Assembly: GCA_905221605.1 (NCBI GenBank)
Contig: CAJNDS010002638.1
Coordinates: 184,001 to 248,000, forward strand
Direction of reading: 5' to 3'
DNA: 64,000 bases
DNA from: Symbiodinium natans
Lineage: Eukaryota > Sar > Dinophyceae > Suessiales > Symbiodiniaceae
The notes below the pieces were generated by a model. It saw only the letters and a list, made by a program, of their open reading frames with translations. It had not been told where the DNA came from and ran no database searches. Of this stretch, positions 1-10,688 are shown piece after piece. Position 1 is the stretch's first letter, and each line of letters begins with the position of its first letter. The position numbers and the translations under genes are program-made.

Positions 1-270
1 GGCGCTTCTTATTTTTTCACACGGTTTATACGGTTTAAGAGTTTAGGGGAAACCATCGGTGTAAGGCAGCTCCTCTTGTCTGGCTAAGTGCAGCGAAGCT
101 TACGTTTCGTGCATTGGCTCGGGCTGGCTGTTCTGGTTGAAAGAGAGCAGTTCTCTCAAATGTGGCTTTTGGGTTGGTCCATATTGCACTAGATACCTCA
201 AAACGGGCCCGATTTTGGACAACTTCCCGTGCTGAGTCCTGGGAGCACGTTACCCTAAACCCTGATCGGA
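1..270. repeat. Diverged direct duplicate of the segment at 63290-63570
   Basis: The first ~260 bases resemble 63290-63570 in the same orientation. Shared blocks include GCTCCTCTTGTC, GAGCA-TTCTCTCAAATGTGG, TTTTGGGTTGGTC and GAGTCCTGGGAGCACG. The right copy carries an extra CCCTAAA block where the left copy has unique sequence. It is either a dispersed repeat or the ends of a large tandem duplication. No coding function was recognised. Confidence 0.6.
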
Positions 271-969
271 ACCCTGAACCCCAACCCAGGTAGGCCCTTG
301 AGATATTTCAAATTCCCCCCCTCATAGGGTTTAAGCGGAGCATAAGCTTCAGTACCCTGGGGCCCCAAGCCGTCCGGTGCCTGACCCTGCAAGGCATAGC
401 AAGCCAGCCCTGAAAAAGTGGCCCTGGGGTTTAGGGTTTAGGGGTTAGTGCTTAGGGCAGTTTAGGGTCCAACAACTCCGCTTTGTTTCCCACAGGCCTG
501 TGTGGGAGGAGCGCACCGACCTGAGTTCGAGTTTTGGACCGGGCTGAAGTTTGTGACTCACGCCGATCCGTCCGGGACAGCATGCTCGCAAATGATTTTT
601 TGTTTGCTTGTGTAAAAACACAAGAGGATATTAAACATATTGTTTCTATTAAGGTTCTAAGGGGAGTATAGAATCCTTCTGCTTGATGGTGCACTGTGCC
701 AAAACCCGAAACCCCACACTCCAAACCCCAAAACCCAAGCCTGGATCTCCCGCGACTGAAGTGCTAAGCCCTCACAACGAGGAGAAAACCAAACCTCCAC
801 TTAGGAATCATTTTGTTATTTTTATTCATATCAAACCCAAGAGATGTTCAACAAAATATGGCTTTTTTTTAAAGTTCTAAGGGGGGTCTGGCCTTCCAGG
901 TCGCTCATTGCAACCTGCCTAGCCACTCAACGCCAGGCCTGCTCTCAGGGTTTCCATTTACGGATTGAT

Positions 970-1012
970 AGGGTTTAGGGTTTAGGGTTTAGGGTTTAGG
1001 GTTTAGGGTTTC
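970..1012 (+). repeat. Interstitial telomere-like array (TTTAGGG)n
   Basis: About six near-perfect TTTAGGG heptamers in the G-rich orientation, ending in a TTTCGGG variant. It is internal to the window, so it is not a chromosome end. Confidence 0.85.
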
Positions 1013-1191
1013 GGGTCAGGTTTAGAGGATTTGTTTGATTTGAAGGCTTATGCAGCTTCAAGGAGGGGTATGTGATTCCTTGAGCCTCTTTGCTTTTGTT
1101 GTTCAAGACAATGAGGCCTTGTATGTACATAAATATACATATCATATCACTTGCCTCACTCACACCACGCACCTCTCTCGCCTCACTCACC

Positions 1192-1250
1192 TCTCTCTCT
1201 CTCCCTCCCTCCCTCCCTCCCTCCCTCCCTCCCTCCCTCCCTCCCTCCGT
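1192..1250 (+). repeat. CT/CCCT microsatellite
   Basis: A short CT run followed by about eleven CCCT tetranucleotides. Any reading frame across it encodes only Ser/Leu/Pro repeats and is not a gene. Confidence 0.85.
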
Positions 1251-1937
1251 CTCTCCGTCTCTTCGTGCATGTATTTGTCTATGTCTGCATGCAGTAACCT
1301 CTGCGTTGTAGCAGACTTTACTTCAACGTACGGCACAGGAGCGTCACATCATGCCATGTAATGCTCAAACAAAAAGCAGAGCCAGGCTCCAGGACTCCGG
1401 GAGTTGGAGTGTTCGCCTTTTTGGGCTCCAGCCCTAAACCCTAAGCCCTAAACCCTAAACCCTAAGCCCTAAACCCCACCGCCAGGAGCCGCTACCAAAG
1501 CACGTCAGTGGCCGACGTAGGCGAACAACCTTCATGCGCTTCCTCTGAGTGGCAAAAAGATATTCATAGCGAGGTGTAGAGTTTGGGGCGATGTTTGTCA
1601 TGTGTGTGTGTGCGTATGCTGCTCAATTGTCAGCCTCGGCCGATACAAGGTGGCAGCTTCTGTGCTGCAATTTGCCAACAATTTCTTCCGCTTGTGCTCG
1701 AAAGGATGACTAGTTGTTTGCAGAGTACCCAGCCCAAAGCAACAAGCCCCGACAAGCCCTAAACCCTTACACGCCAAAATCCTCAACGCTGGACGGCGGT
1801 TTAGGGTCTATGCTTTTGAACCCTCGTAGGGTAATTTTACGCCCTAAATCTGCCCCGAAAAAAATCCGTTAGGAGCTCTTCTACAGCAAACCTTAAGCCC
1901 AAGATCCTATCCCAGTAAAAACAAAGCCTCAGGGTAC

Positions 1938-2561
1938 ACTGATAGGTTGGGTTCGGCCGGTCCACACTAACAGTCACCACCAGCAGACCCACAAATAAAA
2001 GCACCCGGTAAATGCCAAAAAACTGACTGAGATTCCTGCTATTCCTGGTGCTATTCCTGGTGCTATTTCTGGTGCTATTTCTGGTGCTATTTCTGGTGCA
2101 TTTTTTTGTGCTATTCCTGGTGCTATTTTTTGTGCTATTGTTTTGCTATTTCTGGTGCCATTTTTTGTGCTATTGTTTGTGCTATTTCTGGTGCTGTTGC
2201 TGGTGCTATGTGACTAACAATCACCATCAGCAGACCCACAAAAAACAGCACCCGGTAAATGCTAAGCTGATAAAATTGACTGGGATTCCTGGTGCTATTT
2301 CTGGTGCTATTGTTTGTGCTATTTCTGGTGCTATTTTTTGTGCTATTCCTGGCGCTATTTCTGGTGCTATTTTTTGTGCTATTGTTTGTGCTATTTCTGC
2401 TGCTATGTGACTAACAGTCACCACCAGCAGACCCACAAAAATAAGCACCCGGTAAATGCTAAAATTGACTGGATTCCTGGTGCTATTTTTGGCCTGTGTG
2501 TTATAAGGCCACGGCGTTATTTGACTGTTAGTGTGGACCGGCCGAACCCAACTGATAGGGT
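1938..2561. mobile_element. Inverted-ended unit with internal minisatellite
   Basis: The left end reads GTTGGGTTCGGCCGGTCCAC and its reverse complement lies near 2530-2551, giving imperfect terminal inverted repeats of about 35 bp. The inside holds three similar modules (starting near 1967, 2214 and 2412). Each module begins with a stretch containing CAGACCCACAAA and CACCCGGTAAATGC and continues with degenerate copies of GGTGCTATTTCT or GGTGCTATTCCT. The structure suggests a non-autonomous transposon that captured and expanded a minisatellite. It encodes no plausible protein; apparent frames are Leu/Phe/Val or Ile/Ala repeats. Confidence 0.55.
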
Positions 2562-3136
2562 AAGGCCCAAGCCCTGTACCCTGAACCCTAAGCCCTGCCC
2601 CTCGCCCGTAAAGGGTCTCTTTGAGGGTATGGCGCAGATTGAGAGCATGATGGGCGGAGCACAAGCCGCTGGATGCAGAGGGAGCCCTGTCCAGGCCTTC
2701 AGTTGTGGGAATTGCAAGGTTTCGTGTTTAGCGTCGGAGTTTGGCTTTTTGAAGGCCTAAGGCTTCGGGTTTAGGATTGACATTTGTTGGCGTCTGTAAA
2801 ATGCCGAAATGTGAAGAGCAGATTTGCAGAACGATGCAAGGGGCTGTCCGGTTCCTGATTGTCACCAGGACTGCCTTAAGGACCAGATGAACCCGAAAGT
2901 TGTGATCATACATCCTATATTACGATAATCCCTAGTAGGGCATACGGGCAATAAACCGTTTAGGGTTCATTGAGTCCCAAAGGTGGTTTTCTTCATCTGA
3001 AGCTACTTCCGGTGCAGCTTCTCAGCCAAGTTCCAATCCCCGCTTGCAGGTTGCCAGTGCCAATTTGTAAAGCTGCCTTTTGGAAAGTAGGGCTAAGTGG
3101 CAAGGACTTTTTTGCCCGAACATCTGCACCAGAGAG

Positions 3137-3198
3137 TGTGTGAGTGAGTGAGTGAGTGGGTGGGTGGGTGGGTGGGTGGGTGCGTGGGTGCGTGGGTG
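3137..3198 (+). repeat. GTGA/GTGG microsatellite
   Basis: Five GTGA-type units followed by about nine GTGG/GTGC units. It produces Thr/His/Pro reading frames on the minus strand that are not genes. Confidence 0.8.
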
Positions 3199-3326
3199 CC
3201 TGTTGCAGGTTGCAGTGGCAGGGAATGCTCCTGATCGCAAAGGCCGGCATCGGGATTGTCGATTGATTTGGCGGCCATCGGGGGGGCGGGGGGGGGCTCG
3301 AGTAATTCCAGATTAGAAGACTGAGG

Positions 3327-3466
3327 AAACTGGCTTTTGGAGTACTACACTTTAATACTTTTCGTGGTTCTGGGTTCCATAGCTTCTTACACCTAAAAAG
3401 TACATACCCTAAACCCTAAACCCTAAACCCTAAACTTTTTTCCTAGGGTCTACTCCACAGTAGGGG
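3327..3466. mobile_element. Family C dispersed element, copy 1, with embedded CCCTAAA block
   Basis: Aligns with 32736-32850 over AAACTGG, GGAGTACTACAC, AATACTT, TCTGGGT, TTTTTTC and GGTCTACTCCA-AGTAGGGG. This copy contains exactly four CCCTAAA units (3407-3434) between TACATA and CTTTTTTC, absent at the same place in the other copy. No protein is encoded. Confidence 0.6.
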
Positions 3467-3920
3467 AAATCAGGTTGAAGGGGTCTTCATGGCCACGGCA
3501 GCCCGGAAGTCCTTGGAGGCCCCAGTGTAAAGAGGTTTAGGGTTTCGGGTATAGGTTTAGGGTTTAGGGTTTCGGGTTTCGGGTTTAGGGTTTAGGGTTT
3601 AGGGTTTGGGTTAGGTTCCGTTTTTGCTGCACCATGCTAGTCTGAAATGCGAGCCTCTTTTCTATTCTTAGGTTACCCCAGGTTTCCTTATGACCCTTCC
3701 CAAGCAAAGCCTCAACAGGCATTTGGACGCCTATGATTTGGGGTAGTTTTGGGGTAGAGCTTCCAGGCTTTTGAGTTCACGCTCTAAACCCTAAACCCCA
3801 AACCCCAAACCCTAAACCCTAAACCCTAAACCCTAAACCCCAAACCCATGGATCAGAGCTAACAGGACTTAGGCGGTCTAGGGCTCCGAGCTTTTAGGTG
3901 GGCCCTGAGAAGCCTAGTAG

Positions 3921-4032
3921 TACCCAGAGACTCCAAAACCCCTTAATTAAGGAATATACCTTAAATCATATTAGGGTTCCTATATGATTTAAGGTATATT
4001 CCTTAATTAAGGGGTTTTGGAGTCTCTGGGTA
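3921..4032. mobile_element. Family B palindromic MITE-like element, copy 1
   Basis: Two perfectly complementary arms of about 51 bp (3921-3971 and 3982-4032) flank a 10-bp spacer. The arm starts TACCCAGAGACTCC and contains CCTTAATTAAGG. A second, slightly diverged copy lies at 26971-27082. The hairpin form and dispersed copies fit a fold-back MITE. It is non-coding. Confidence 0.8.
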
Positions 4033-5214
4033 GAGTAGGTAACCTTTAACCTTTTATGGGCTAACCTTTAGTTCTAAGGAAGGCTGCCCTAGGACCCTCT
4101 TCACCTCTGAAGGGCTCCACCTTAAGCCCTTACGCCCCTAAAGGGGGTGTAGGGTTTGGGGTGTAGGGCCTTAGGGTTTAGGGTTTCTGGTTTGAGGTTT
4201 GGGGTTTAGGGTTTAGAGTTTAGGGTTTAGGGTTCTTTTAGGGTTTAGGGGGGCCCAACCCTGAACCCCAAAACTCGCAGGGCTTGTCGCGGACGCTCGG
4301 CACGCGAGTTGCTGGAGATTCCCGAGCCGGACTCCAACGTCGGCTCGGGGGAAGGGGCGGGGAAGGGGGTCGTCTTGGGTATAGGGGTTCAGGTTTTGGG
4401 TGTGGGTTTGGGGTCTAGCCCCAAACCCTAAACCCTAAGCAGTTTTAGTAAGGTCTTGGGTTTGGTTCAAGGTCTGCTGGCCATATTCGGCAGTCGATGA
4501 AGGTTAGCTTGCATCTTGAAATAACTCATTCCCAAAAATCATCCGACACATCTTTAGACATACAGAGAGACATGCTGCACACTGGCCCTAAAACCTGCGC
4601 CCGCCTACAGAAAGCTGGAACCCTTAAGGGTTCGGGGTTTAGGTTCCGAGACACTTGTGTGGGGGAGGGGACCCGAAACCTCAAAATAAACCCTACACAA
4701 GAGATTCGAGTCTAGGGCTTACAAGCAGGATACCTCCATATTTGTCGCCCTAACCCCCAAGCCCTAAACCGTAAGCTCCCAACCCTAAACTCTAAACCCC
4801 AAATCCCAACTCGCCCGGGATTGTCGGAGCCAAGGGTAGTACCCCAAGGGGTTTTTTTCCAACAAAGAGCTGCTGATGTGGGGGTTCATAGGGGGTTTAG
4901 GGTGTCGAGTTTAGGAGCCTCAGGGTTTAGGGCTAAAGGGGTTTAGGGTTGAGAGTCTAGGGTTAGTCCCAGATCAGCCGTGAATGTGTTCTTGTTTGGC
5001 TTCCCCAGCAAACATAGGGGCCCCCTGACTATGAAGGCTCCCGTCTTGCGGGCGGAGGCCAACACTCCTGATAAAGCAAAGGGGCCAAATGAGCCTCAAC
5101 ACGCCTCAGCAGCCCCTCGAAACCCTTTTATCTTCCCCCGATCATCCTGGGGGCTTTGGGGGCCCGGGGCCCCACTCAAAACTTGGTCTTCCTGCAGGTT
5201 TGTTCTAGTCTCAG

Positions 5215-5448
5215 GCTGGCGCTCGCCCACCTTCACTCGGGCACCTGGAGGTCTGGCTGGGCACACTTCGACAAAGCCTCCTCACCGCCGTGCCCATTCA
5301 GCGGTTGGTCCAGAACAGGCGCCAACAAGCGTCCACAATCGAGCTGATGGCCAAGGTTGGAGTCGAGTTTACTCCCAAGGTGACAGCTGCAGAGCCCCCC
5401 CCCGTCTTCTACAAGAAGGACTTGTTTGGCATGCGAGAATCGAAATGA
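5215..5448 (+). CDS. Putative terminal exon, unknown host protein
   Basis: An open frame follows a possible 3' splice site (CTAGTCTCAG) and ends at a TGA, giving 77 codons. The product end reads ELMAKVGVEFTPKVTAAEPP followed by PVFYKKDLFGMRESK. The charged, balanced composition differs from the repeat-derived frames around it and looks like real protein. I do not recognise the family. Other frames across this stretch are also open for part of it, so the frame and the splice site are uncertain. Confidence 0.42.
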   Translation, partial: AGARPPSLGHLEVWLGTLRQSLLTAVPIQRLVQNRRQQASTIELMAKVGVEFTPKVTAAEPPPVFYKKDLFGMRESK

Positions 5449-5902
5449 AGGATGCACCAGCCATTCTGCAGGACAAGGGGATCCTATATGGGGTTTCCGC
5501 ATTTTGGGGGGTACCTTAGTGGGGTCCCTATCAGAAGGGGATCCTACTGTTTGGGGGTCTATTGCAGGGGTCCCCTATTCTCGTGCACCCCCCAATACCT
5601 GGGTCACGAAAGTTCCTGAGCCTCCACCCGCATGCCAGGTGCAGCATCTACGAGGCTACCTGTCCCCGCAGAGGCTGCTGCTGGGAGTGTATCTGGGGTT
5701 TGGCATCGCACCCCGCGGGGGGGGGGGGGGTGTGGGGTGAATGTCCATAATATACCCTAAAGTTTTGGCACGTGCATACCCGAAGGCGTACAAACCAGAA
5801 AACCTTCCATGATTAGCTTGGGAATTGAATTTTAGTCTAGGATCTGTCGTAGAGGGTAGAGGGATCCTTATCTTAAAACGCAGATTCTTAGAAAAAGGGC
5901 AT

Positions 5903-6052
5903 CTACTTGGATGTTCGTGGTACTTAACTCTAAGCCAAGTATAACTGTCCGTATATCTGTACTTATAGCCATATTAGGGCACTTAAGGGGCTTATAAGTG
6001 GGTTATAAGTACAGTTATGATTGGTGAATAAGTACCATGAACCTCCAAGTAG
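5903..6052. mobile_element. Family A MITE-like element, copy 1
   Basis: Inverted ends CTACTTGGATGTTCGTGGTAC and, inverted, GTACCATGAACCTCCAAGTAG, with inner complementary pieces such as ATAACTGT/ACAGTTAT. Related copies lie at 18594-18742, 35216-35284 and 58617-58696, plus a solitary end near 9771-9784. No coding capacity. Confidence 0.7.
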
Positions 6053-6455
6053 GGTGCACTGCATGCGCCTGCAGGCTGAGCCGTGAAACAGAAGAATCTA
6101 GGTTGAGGGTCATGGGTAGTGTACGACCAAGTTGTATGCGTGCATCAGAGTTTAAGGTTTAGCGTGCAATAGTTCTAAACAAACAAATATACATAAATAA
6201 ACGGTACGATTCTTTTTCTTATGTGTATCTAGCACTTACGTATTTTTGTTGTTTTTGCATTGATATTTACACACACATACGCATCTATTTATAAGATGTA
6301 TATCGGTATATATATATATACACGTATAGCTAGGTGGAGACTGAGGGCTGCTTAGAACCCTGAATGTGCCCTGTAGCTGCCCATACTCCTTCAAGTGTTC
6401 GCCAGGACGGAGCCCTCTTGACGGCCCTGAACCAAGCAGCAGAGGTGCCATTGGA

Positions 6456-6537
6456 TTTAGGGTTTAGGGTTTAGGGTTTAGGGTTTAGGGTTTAGGGTTT
6501 AGGGTTTAGGGTTTAGGGTTTAGGGTTTAGGGTTTAC
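6456..6537 (+). repeat. Interstitial telomere-like array (TTTAGGG)11
   Basis: Eleven nearly perfect TTTAGGG units ending in a TTTACGG variant. Confidence 0.9.
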
Positions 6538-6722
6538 GGTTCAGAGTTAGGATCCCAATTCAAGGTCTGTGATCCTTAGAGTAAGGGGTGCTGGATTTTA
6601 GTTTAGGGTTGGGTGTTCAGGAGCTATGGGGGCGCGTGATTCTGGATACGGACCCTAAAACCTAACCCCTAACCCCTAAACCCTAAACCCTAAACCCTAA
6701 ACCCTAACCCTAAACCCTACAG

Positions 6723-6817
6723 CAGCACATGGCCACATTTCCACATTGGACTTGGAGAGCTGGCTGCAGGCCGGCAACGTCCAGAGTGCCCGCGACATCT
6801 TTGAGAGGCTGCGCAAG
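6723..6817 (+). CDS. Putative PPR-repeat exon
   Basis: Bounded by CCCTACAG upstream and AAG|GTTCAG downstream, this 95-bp segment reads LDLESWLQAGNVQSARDIFE then RLRK. W-x-x-AGN-x-x-SARDIFERL matches the second helix of a pentatricopeptide repeat. PPR proteins bind organellar RNA. The exon is sandwiched between a CCCTAAA array and a TTTAGGG array, so both flanking introns would begin or end in telomere-like repeat. It probably belongs with the PPR-like exons at 10622 and 11312 on the same strand. Confidence 0.5.
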
Positions 6818-6822
6818 GTTCA

Positions 6823-6897
6823 GTTTAGGGTTTAGGGTTTAGGGTTTAGGGTTTAGGGTTTAGGGTTTAGGGTTTAGGGTTTAGGGTTCAGGGTTCA
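6823..6897 (+). repeat. Interstitial telomere-like array (TTTAGGG)n after PPR exon
   Basis: About nine perfect TTTAGGG units starting 5 bases after the putative donor GT of the PPR exon, decaying into TTCAGGG and TTAAGGG variants. Confidence 0.9.
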
Positions 6898-7450
6898 GGG
6901 TTAAGGGTCAAGGGTTAAGGGCTAAGGGTTCAGGGTTAAGGGTTTAATTTGGGTGTTGGATTTGGGTTTTGGGGCTGTGGCTTTCCAGCGCAAGGGTTTA
7001 ATGTTTGTTGGGGGATCTTCGAGGTTTGCAGGCTGACTCACCCCTGGTGTCCAATGCCTCTCACACCGAAGCTTAACTCCATCCCCGGCGTAGGGTTTAG
7101 GGTTTAGGGGTTAGGGGTTAGGGTTTAGGGTTTAGGGCTTTAGGGTTTAGGGGTTTGGGGTTTGGGGTTTAGGGTTTAGGGTTTGGGCCTTAGGGGTATT
7201 TTCCCTCATTTGGTTTAAGAGGATCAAGTTCAGGAATGTTCTGCAAGAGGGTTCTAAGGCCATCCAAGCAGCTGTTCGTAGCAACCGTGCGTCCTTTGGA
7301 AGGGAAGACCCGGACTTTCCACTTAAGAACCAGGGTCCAGGGTTTAGGAGGGTGGGGGGGGGTGGGGGGTGAAGGGCCTGGGGAGAAGCAAGGGAGTGTG
7401 GGCAACAGTTAGCAGAGTTTATGGCAAACCCTAAACCTTTAAGCTCTAAG

Positions 7451-7663
7451 CTCCGGAATTTGGCCACGTCGCATCTGGACTACTCCCGGGACTTGGTGAA
7501 GCACCTCGCCAAGCACTCCACGAAGCTGGAGAATATCTACTCGAAGCTCCACGCGCTGAACAAGCGAAAAGTGCGCAAGAACAAATGCTACGAGAAGTTC
7601 TACGAGCCTTGGAAGGACCTCGAAACCTCGGACAGCTCAGAGGACATGGAAACAGAGAGGTAG
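7451..7663 (+). CDS. Putative terminal exon, basic helical protein
   Basis: After a possible acceptor (CTCTAAG), 70 codons and a TAG stop encode LRNLATSHLDYSRDLVKHLA and a Lys/Glu-rich helical region ending in an acidic tail, SSEDMETER. Third positions are mostly G or C, unlike the repeats on either side, which supports real coding use. The family is not recognised. An upstream in-frame ATG at 7421 exists but would translate telomere-like sequence, so I prefer the splice-site start. Confidence 0.5.
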   Translation, partial: LRNLATSHLDYSRDLVKHLAKHSTKLENIYSKLHALNKRKVRKNKCYEKFYEPWKDLETSDSSEDMETER

Positions 7664-7874
7664 AGTGCGGCCTCTATGGCCCCCCCGCTGTGCTGGGCTT
7701 GGATGCGAGGAAGATAGACAAAGAGAGACTACATGCACTCGTGGTACGAGAAGGCTGAGGCTCCAGCCGGTTGTTGGGAAAATGCACGTTGTGTATGTTG
7801 CGGAAGACTTGATAAGATGCTCCTTACCCCATGAAGCGGGATGATAATCCTGACACGCCCTACTCTCTGGCCCC

Positions 7875-8135
7875 CATACCCTAAACCCTCACTAAACCCC
7901 AAACCCCAAACCCAACCCCAAACCCTAAACCCTAAACCCTAAACCCTACGACTTATGGCTACCCCTGGACCTCCTTGAGCCCTAATAATAGGCCCGAAGC
8001 CCTAGAAACCCTAAGACCGAAAACCCGAGCAACCCTAGCAAGCCGAAACCCTAACCCCTAAACCCTAAACCCTAAACCCTAAGCCCTAAGCCCTAAACCC
8101 TAAACCCTAAACCCTAAACCCTAAACCCGAAGCAA
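7875..8135 (-). repeat. Degenerate (CCCTAAA)n arrays
   Basis: Two blocks of CCCTAAA units and CCCCAAA/CCCTAAG variants (about 7875-7948 and 8045-8130), with interrupted copies between them. Confidence 0.85.
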
Positions 8136-8510
8136 GCCCTAAAAATCGAACCGCTGGCCTGGTTCTCGGCTGCCAGGCTCCAGGACAAGAGCAAGCGGCG
8201 CGACGGTGTCGCCGGCGATTCAACGGGGGCTCACGCGGGTTTGGGGTTTGGGGTTTAGGGTTTAAAGGGCTTAAGGTGTAGCGTTTAGGGTTTAGGGTTT
8301 AGGGGTGGGATTTAAGAGAAATAAATCGAACGTACTCTTAGATGGCTAGGCCCCATTTTGTTTCCAACAATACGAGCGCTTTGCGATTAAGATGATTAAG
8401 ACATCGAGGGTACACCCATCAAGGGTTAGACGTTTCTTATGCAGCACTGTTCACTGCACCTTGTATCCGCCCCATATACCCCTTTAAGGGGTTATACTGG
8501 TACCTAAGAG
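8136..8510. other. Host stretch between arrays
   Basis: A GC-rich 100-bp segment (about 8150-8235) lies between CCCTAAA and TTTGGGG/TTTAGGG arrays and could be an exon, but no frame is clearly preferred. The remainder is unremarkable. Confidence 0.3.
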
Positions 8511-8593
8511 CTGTAGACCTGGAACAGAAACATGAGCACGATCAGAAAGCAAGGGAAACAGAGGTCAAGATGAGGGTGGAGCGCAACCGGGGG
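8511..8593 (+). CDS. Putative internal exon, coiled-coil-like
   Basis: Between ACCTAAGAG and a GT donor, the frame reads VDLEQKHEHDQKARETEVKM then RVERNR, a charged helix typical of coiled coils. No family can be assigned from so short a piece. Support is composition and splice-like borders only. Confidence 0.35.
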
Positions 8594-10621
8594 GTGGTGA
8601 TACACGACGCGCGCCCTAAGCCCTACACCCTAAGCCTAGGCCCGAGGGTTTAGGAAGTTGGGACGTGCATCGCATTTCTTCGGTTTAGGGTTTAGGTTTA
8701 TGATCATGATGAAGGCATCAAAGCTCAGCGAACCGCTTTCATGGCACCATGACAAAGCCTAAAGTCGAAGCCGCTAACCTGAACCTTCCCAAAGACAGGC
8801 TTCAAAAGCTGCACTTCAGACCACCCCTATACCCCAGCCCTAAACCCTAAAACCTAAACCCGAAAACCTACAACCTATCCCTAAACCCTAACCTTGGAAG
8901 GTATGGTATCAGGGTGTTTCAGGATCTCTTGGCAGGGCTGTTGGTGACTTCGGTGTTCTGGCTTTCCCAATTTTAGGGTCTTCTTGGCCGGGCTTAAGGT
9001 CTAGCTACTACCAATCCCAAATTTTTCTTTCTTCCATGTCCATACTCAGAACTACTAAGTAGACCTTCCAAGATGAACCCCTGCCTCCCTCAAGCCTGGC
9101 ACTGGCAGCGTGCCTTAAACCCTAAACACTATTCTCAAAAGTGGTTTGAGTTTATCACCAGAGAACATTTTCCGGAAACAATGTTATACTGGTACTATGG
9201 TCAGATGCCTTCAAACTACGCTCACAGATATCGCCCTTATACAAAAAGTCAATTGCGAGAGGTATCGTCCCGACCAGAGAAAGATTCCGAAAGCAATGTT
9301 AGCACCTGGAGAAAGAACTGAAATGCACTGAGAGTACGTGCTGTTCCTTGGGGATTGAGTGCCAAATGCCTCTCTGAATGATCTGCTTCATGGCTTGTTG
9401 GGGACCGCTGTTCCTTGCAGCAAAAGTTGATTGCAAGGACCCTGCCGCGACCCCCTCGTTGCGCCGTGTTCATTAGGGATCTCTACAAAACACCATGTTT
9501 GCAAGGACTTCGTTTTGGAGTATTCTCAAAAGTGGTTTGAATTTATCTAGAGGCCCGGTTTGCAAAGGGATTCCATCGACTTCGCCAGGACGTCTTCACC
9601 GCATGGCTCGCAGCTTACGCGGCCCTACATCTATGGGTTTAGGGTTTAGGATTTAGACGTGCAGGTGGGAAGACTTCCTCCACCTGCGCCCCTTCCGACG
9701 GTACCCCATGTTGTCTGAACCCCCAAGGAAGGTGGTAACCGATAGAACCATAGCTACCCGACCCCGAACGAACCTCCAAGTAGGATTTGGCGCTGAGGAC
9801 TGCTGATGTTTCAGATGGTTCCCTGCTTGCAATTCGAACTGCAATGCACGAACTGAGGAGCAAGTATACTTCTAGCTATCCAAAGGGTCAGCCTCTCCGC
9901 CCCATCGGGTGTAGGGTTTGTAGGGTTAGGGTGTTAGGTGGTTTGGGCGCCCCAGCCACTCGAGATTTCTGTCTGCACAAAAAAAACACACTCTTTACCT
10001 GCCCCAAAGTAGCTGTCATAATACAGAGGGCGTGTAAAGAACCCCAAACCCCAAACGTGGGAGCACAATTGTGTGTGTGTGTGCGTAACCTCCGTTGCCA
10101 AGAGCTACTCATAGCTGGTCTGAAATAGTTTGATTTCAAGCAGGGGGAGCAGGCGTCGTGCTGCTGATCTGGTCTGACAAAGCTAGTCAGCGAGACGGGA
10201 TACTGGAATTGGCCACTCCGCGTACCTGCAGGTCCAATTTGAAATTTGAGATGTCATGGTGGTTCTAAGTGATGTCTTCTCGCTAGCAAAGAATCTCGTC
10301 ATGGCTAATTACCTCACAGCAAAGAGCTTCAAAGTTACATCCGAAGGGACGATGGGAGATTCCGAATGCATTCCGTTTGGATAGAGCATCCAGTCTGACA
10401 ACAGGCTTCGACCTGGTATGCCATGTGTGTGTGTGTATATGTGACTGGGCCTGCGTGCCTGCGTGCCTCGTGCATACGTGCCTGTGTGCCTGCATGCCTG
10501 CGGGGAGGTGCAACGAGCCTCCCATTGATGCTAAACTCCAAAAGCCTAGACCCCAGTTGAGAACAGCCCCCATCCCTAAACCCTAAACCCTAAACCCCCA
10601 TCCCTAAGCCGTAAACCCCAG
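8594..10621. other. Host stretch without supported exon
   Basis: Contains short CCCTAAA variants, a direct repeat sharing TATTCTCAAAAGTGGTTTGA (about 9129 and 9521), a lone family A end near 9771-9784, GT microsatellites near 10070 and 10422, and a CCCTAAA array at 10572-10605. An open frame at 9073-9321 begins in repeat sequence and lacks convincing coding character. Confidence 0.4.
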
Positions 10622-10688
10622 ATGACCATCCAGGTGTGGAACACGTTGCTCAAGGCCTTCGCCAATGCGGCTCGCCTTCAAGAACCAC
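10622..10688 (+). CDS. Putative PPR-repeat exon
   Basis: Following ACCCCAG the frame reads MTIQVWNTLLKAFANAARLQ, a good match to PPR helix A (V-x-NTLL-x-AFAN). It lies between a CCCTAAA array and a TTTAGGG array. The donor is uncertain; a GT follows the CCAC at 10685-10688. With 6723-6817 and 11312-11362 it suggests one PPR gene of at least 4.6 kb whose introns are mostly repeat. Confidence 0.5.

Larger units (their letters stand above)
271..5214. other. Gene-poor host stretch rich in telomere-like repeats
   Basis: No convincing exon was found here on the + strand. The stretch holds short TTTAGGG/CCCTAAA arrays (near 970-1012, 1432-1478, 3407-3434, 3534-3615, 3784-3846 and 4150-4250), two microsatellites, a 0.6-kb inverted-ended minisatellite unit and two palindromic elements, listed separately. 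Open frames in this stretch are low-complexity or antisense and are not called. Confidence 0.5.
5449..6722. other. Host stretch without supported exon
   Basis: Contains a G run near 5716-5730, a family A MITE-like element (5903-6052), an AT-rich segment around 6180-6330, and telomere-like arrays at 6456-6537 (TTTAGGG) and 6652-6719 (CCCTAAA). I see no gene. Confidence 0.5.

Noticed and set aside
4980-5519. 179-codon open frame
   Set aside because: It overlaps the more protein-like frame at 5215-5448 in another frame and is rich in Pro/Ser/Arg as expected for GC-rich non-coding sequence.
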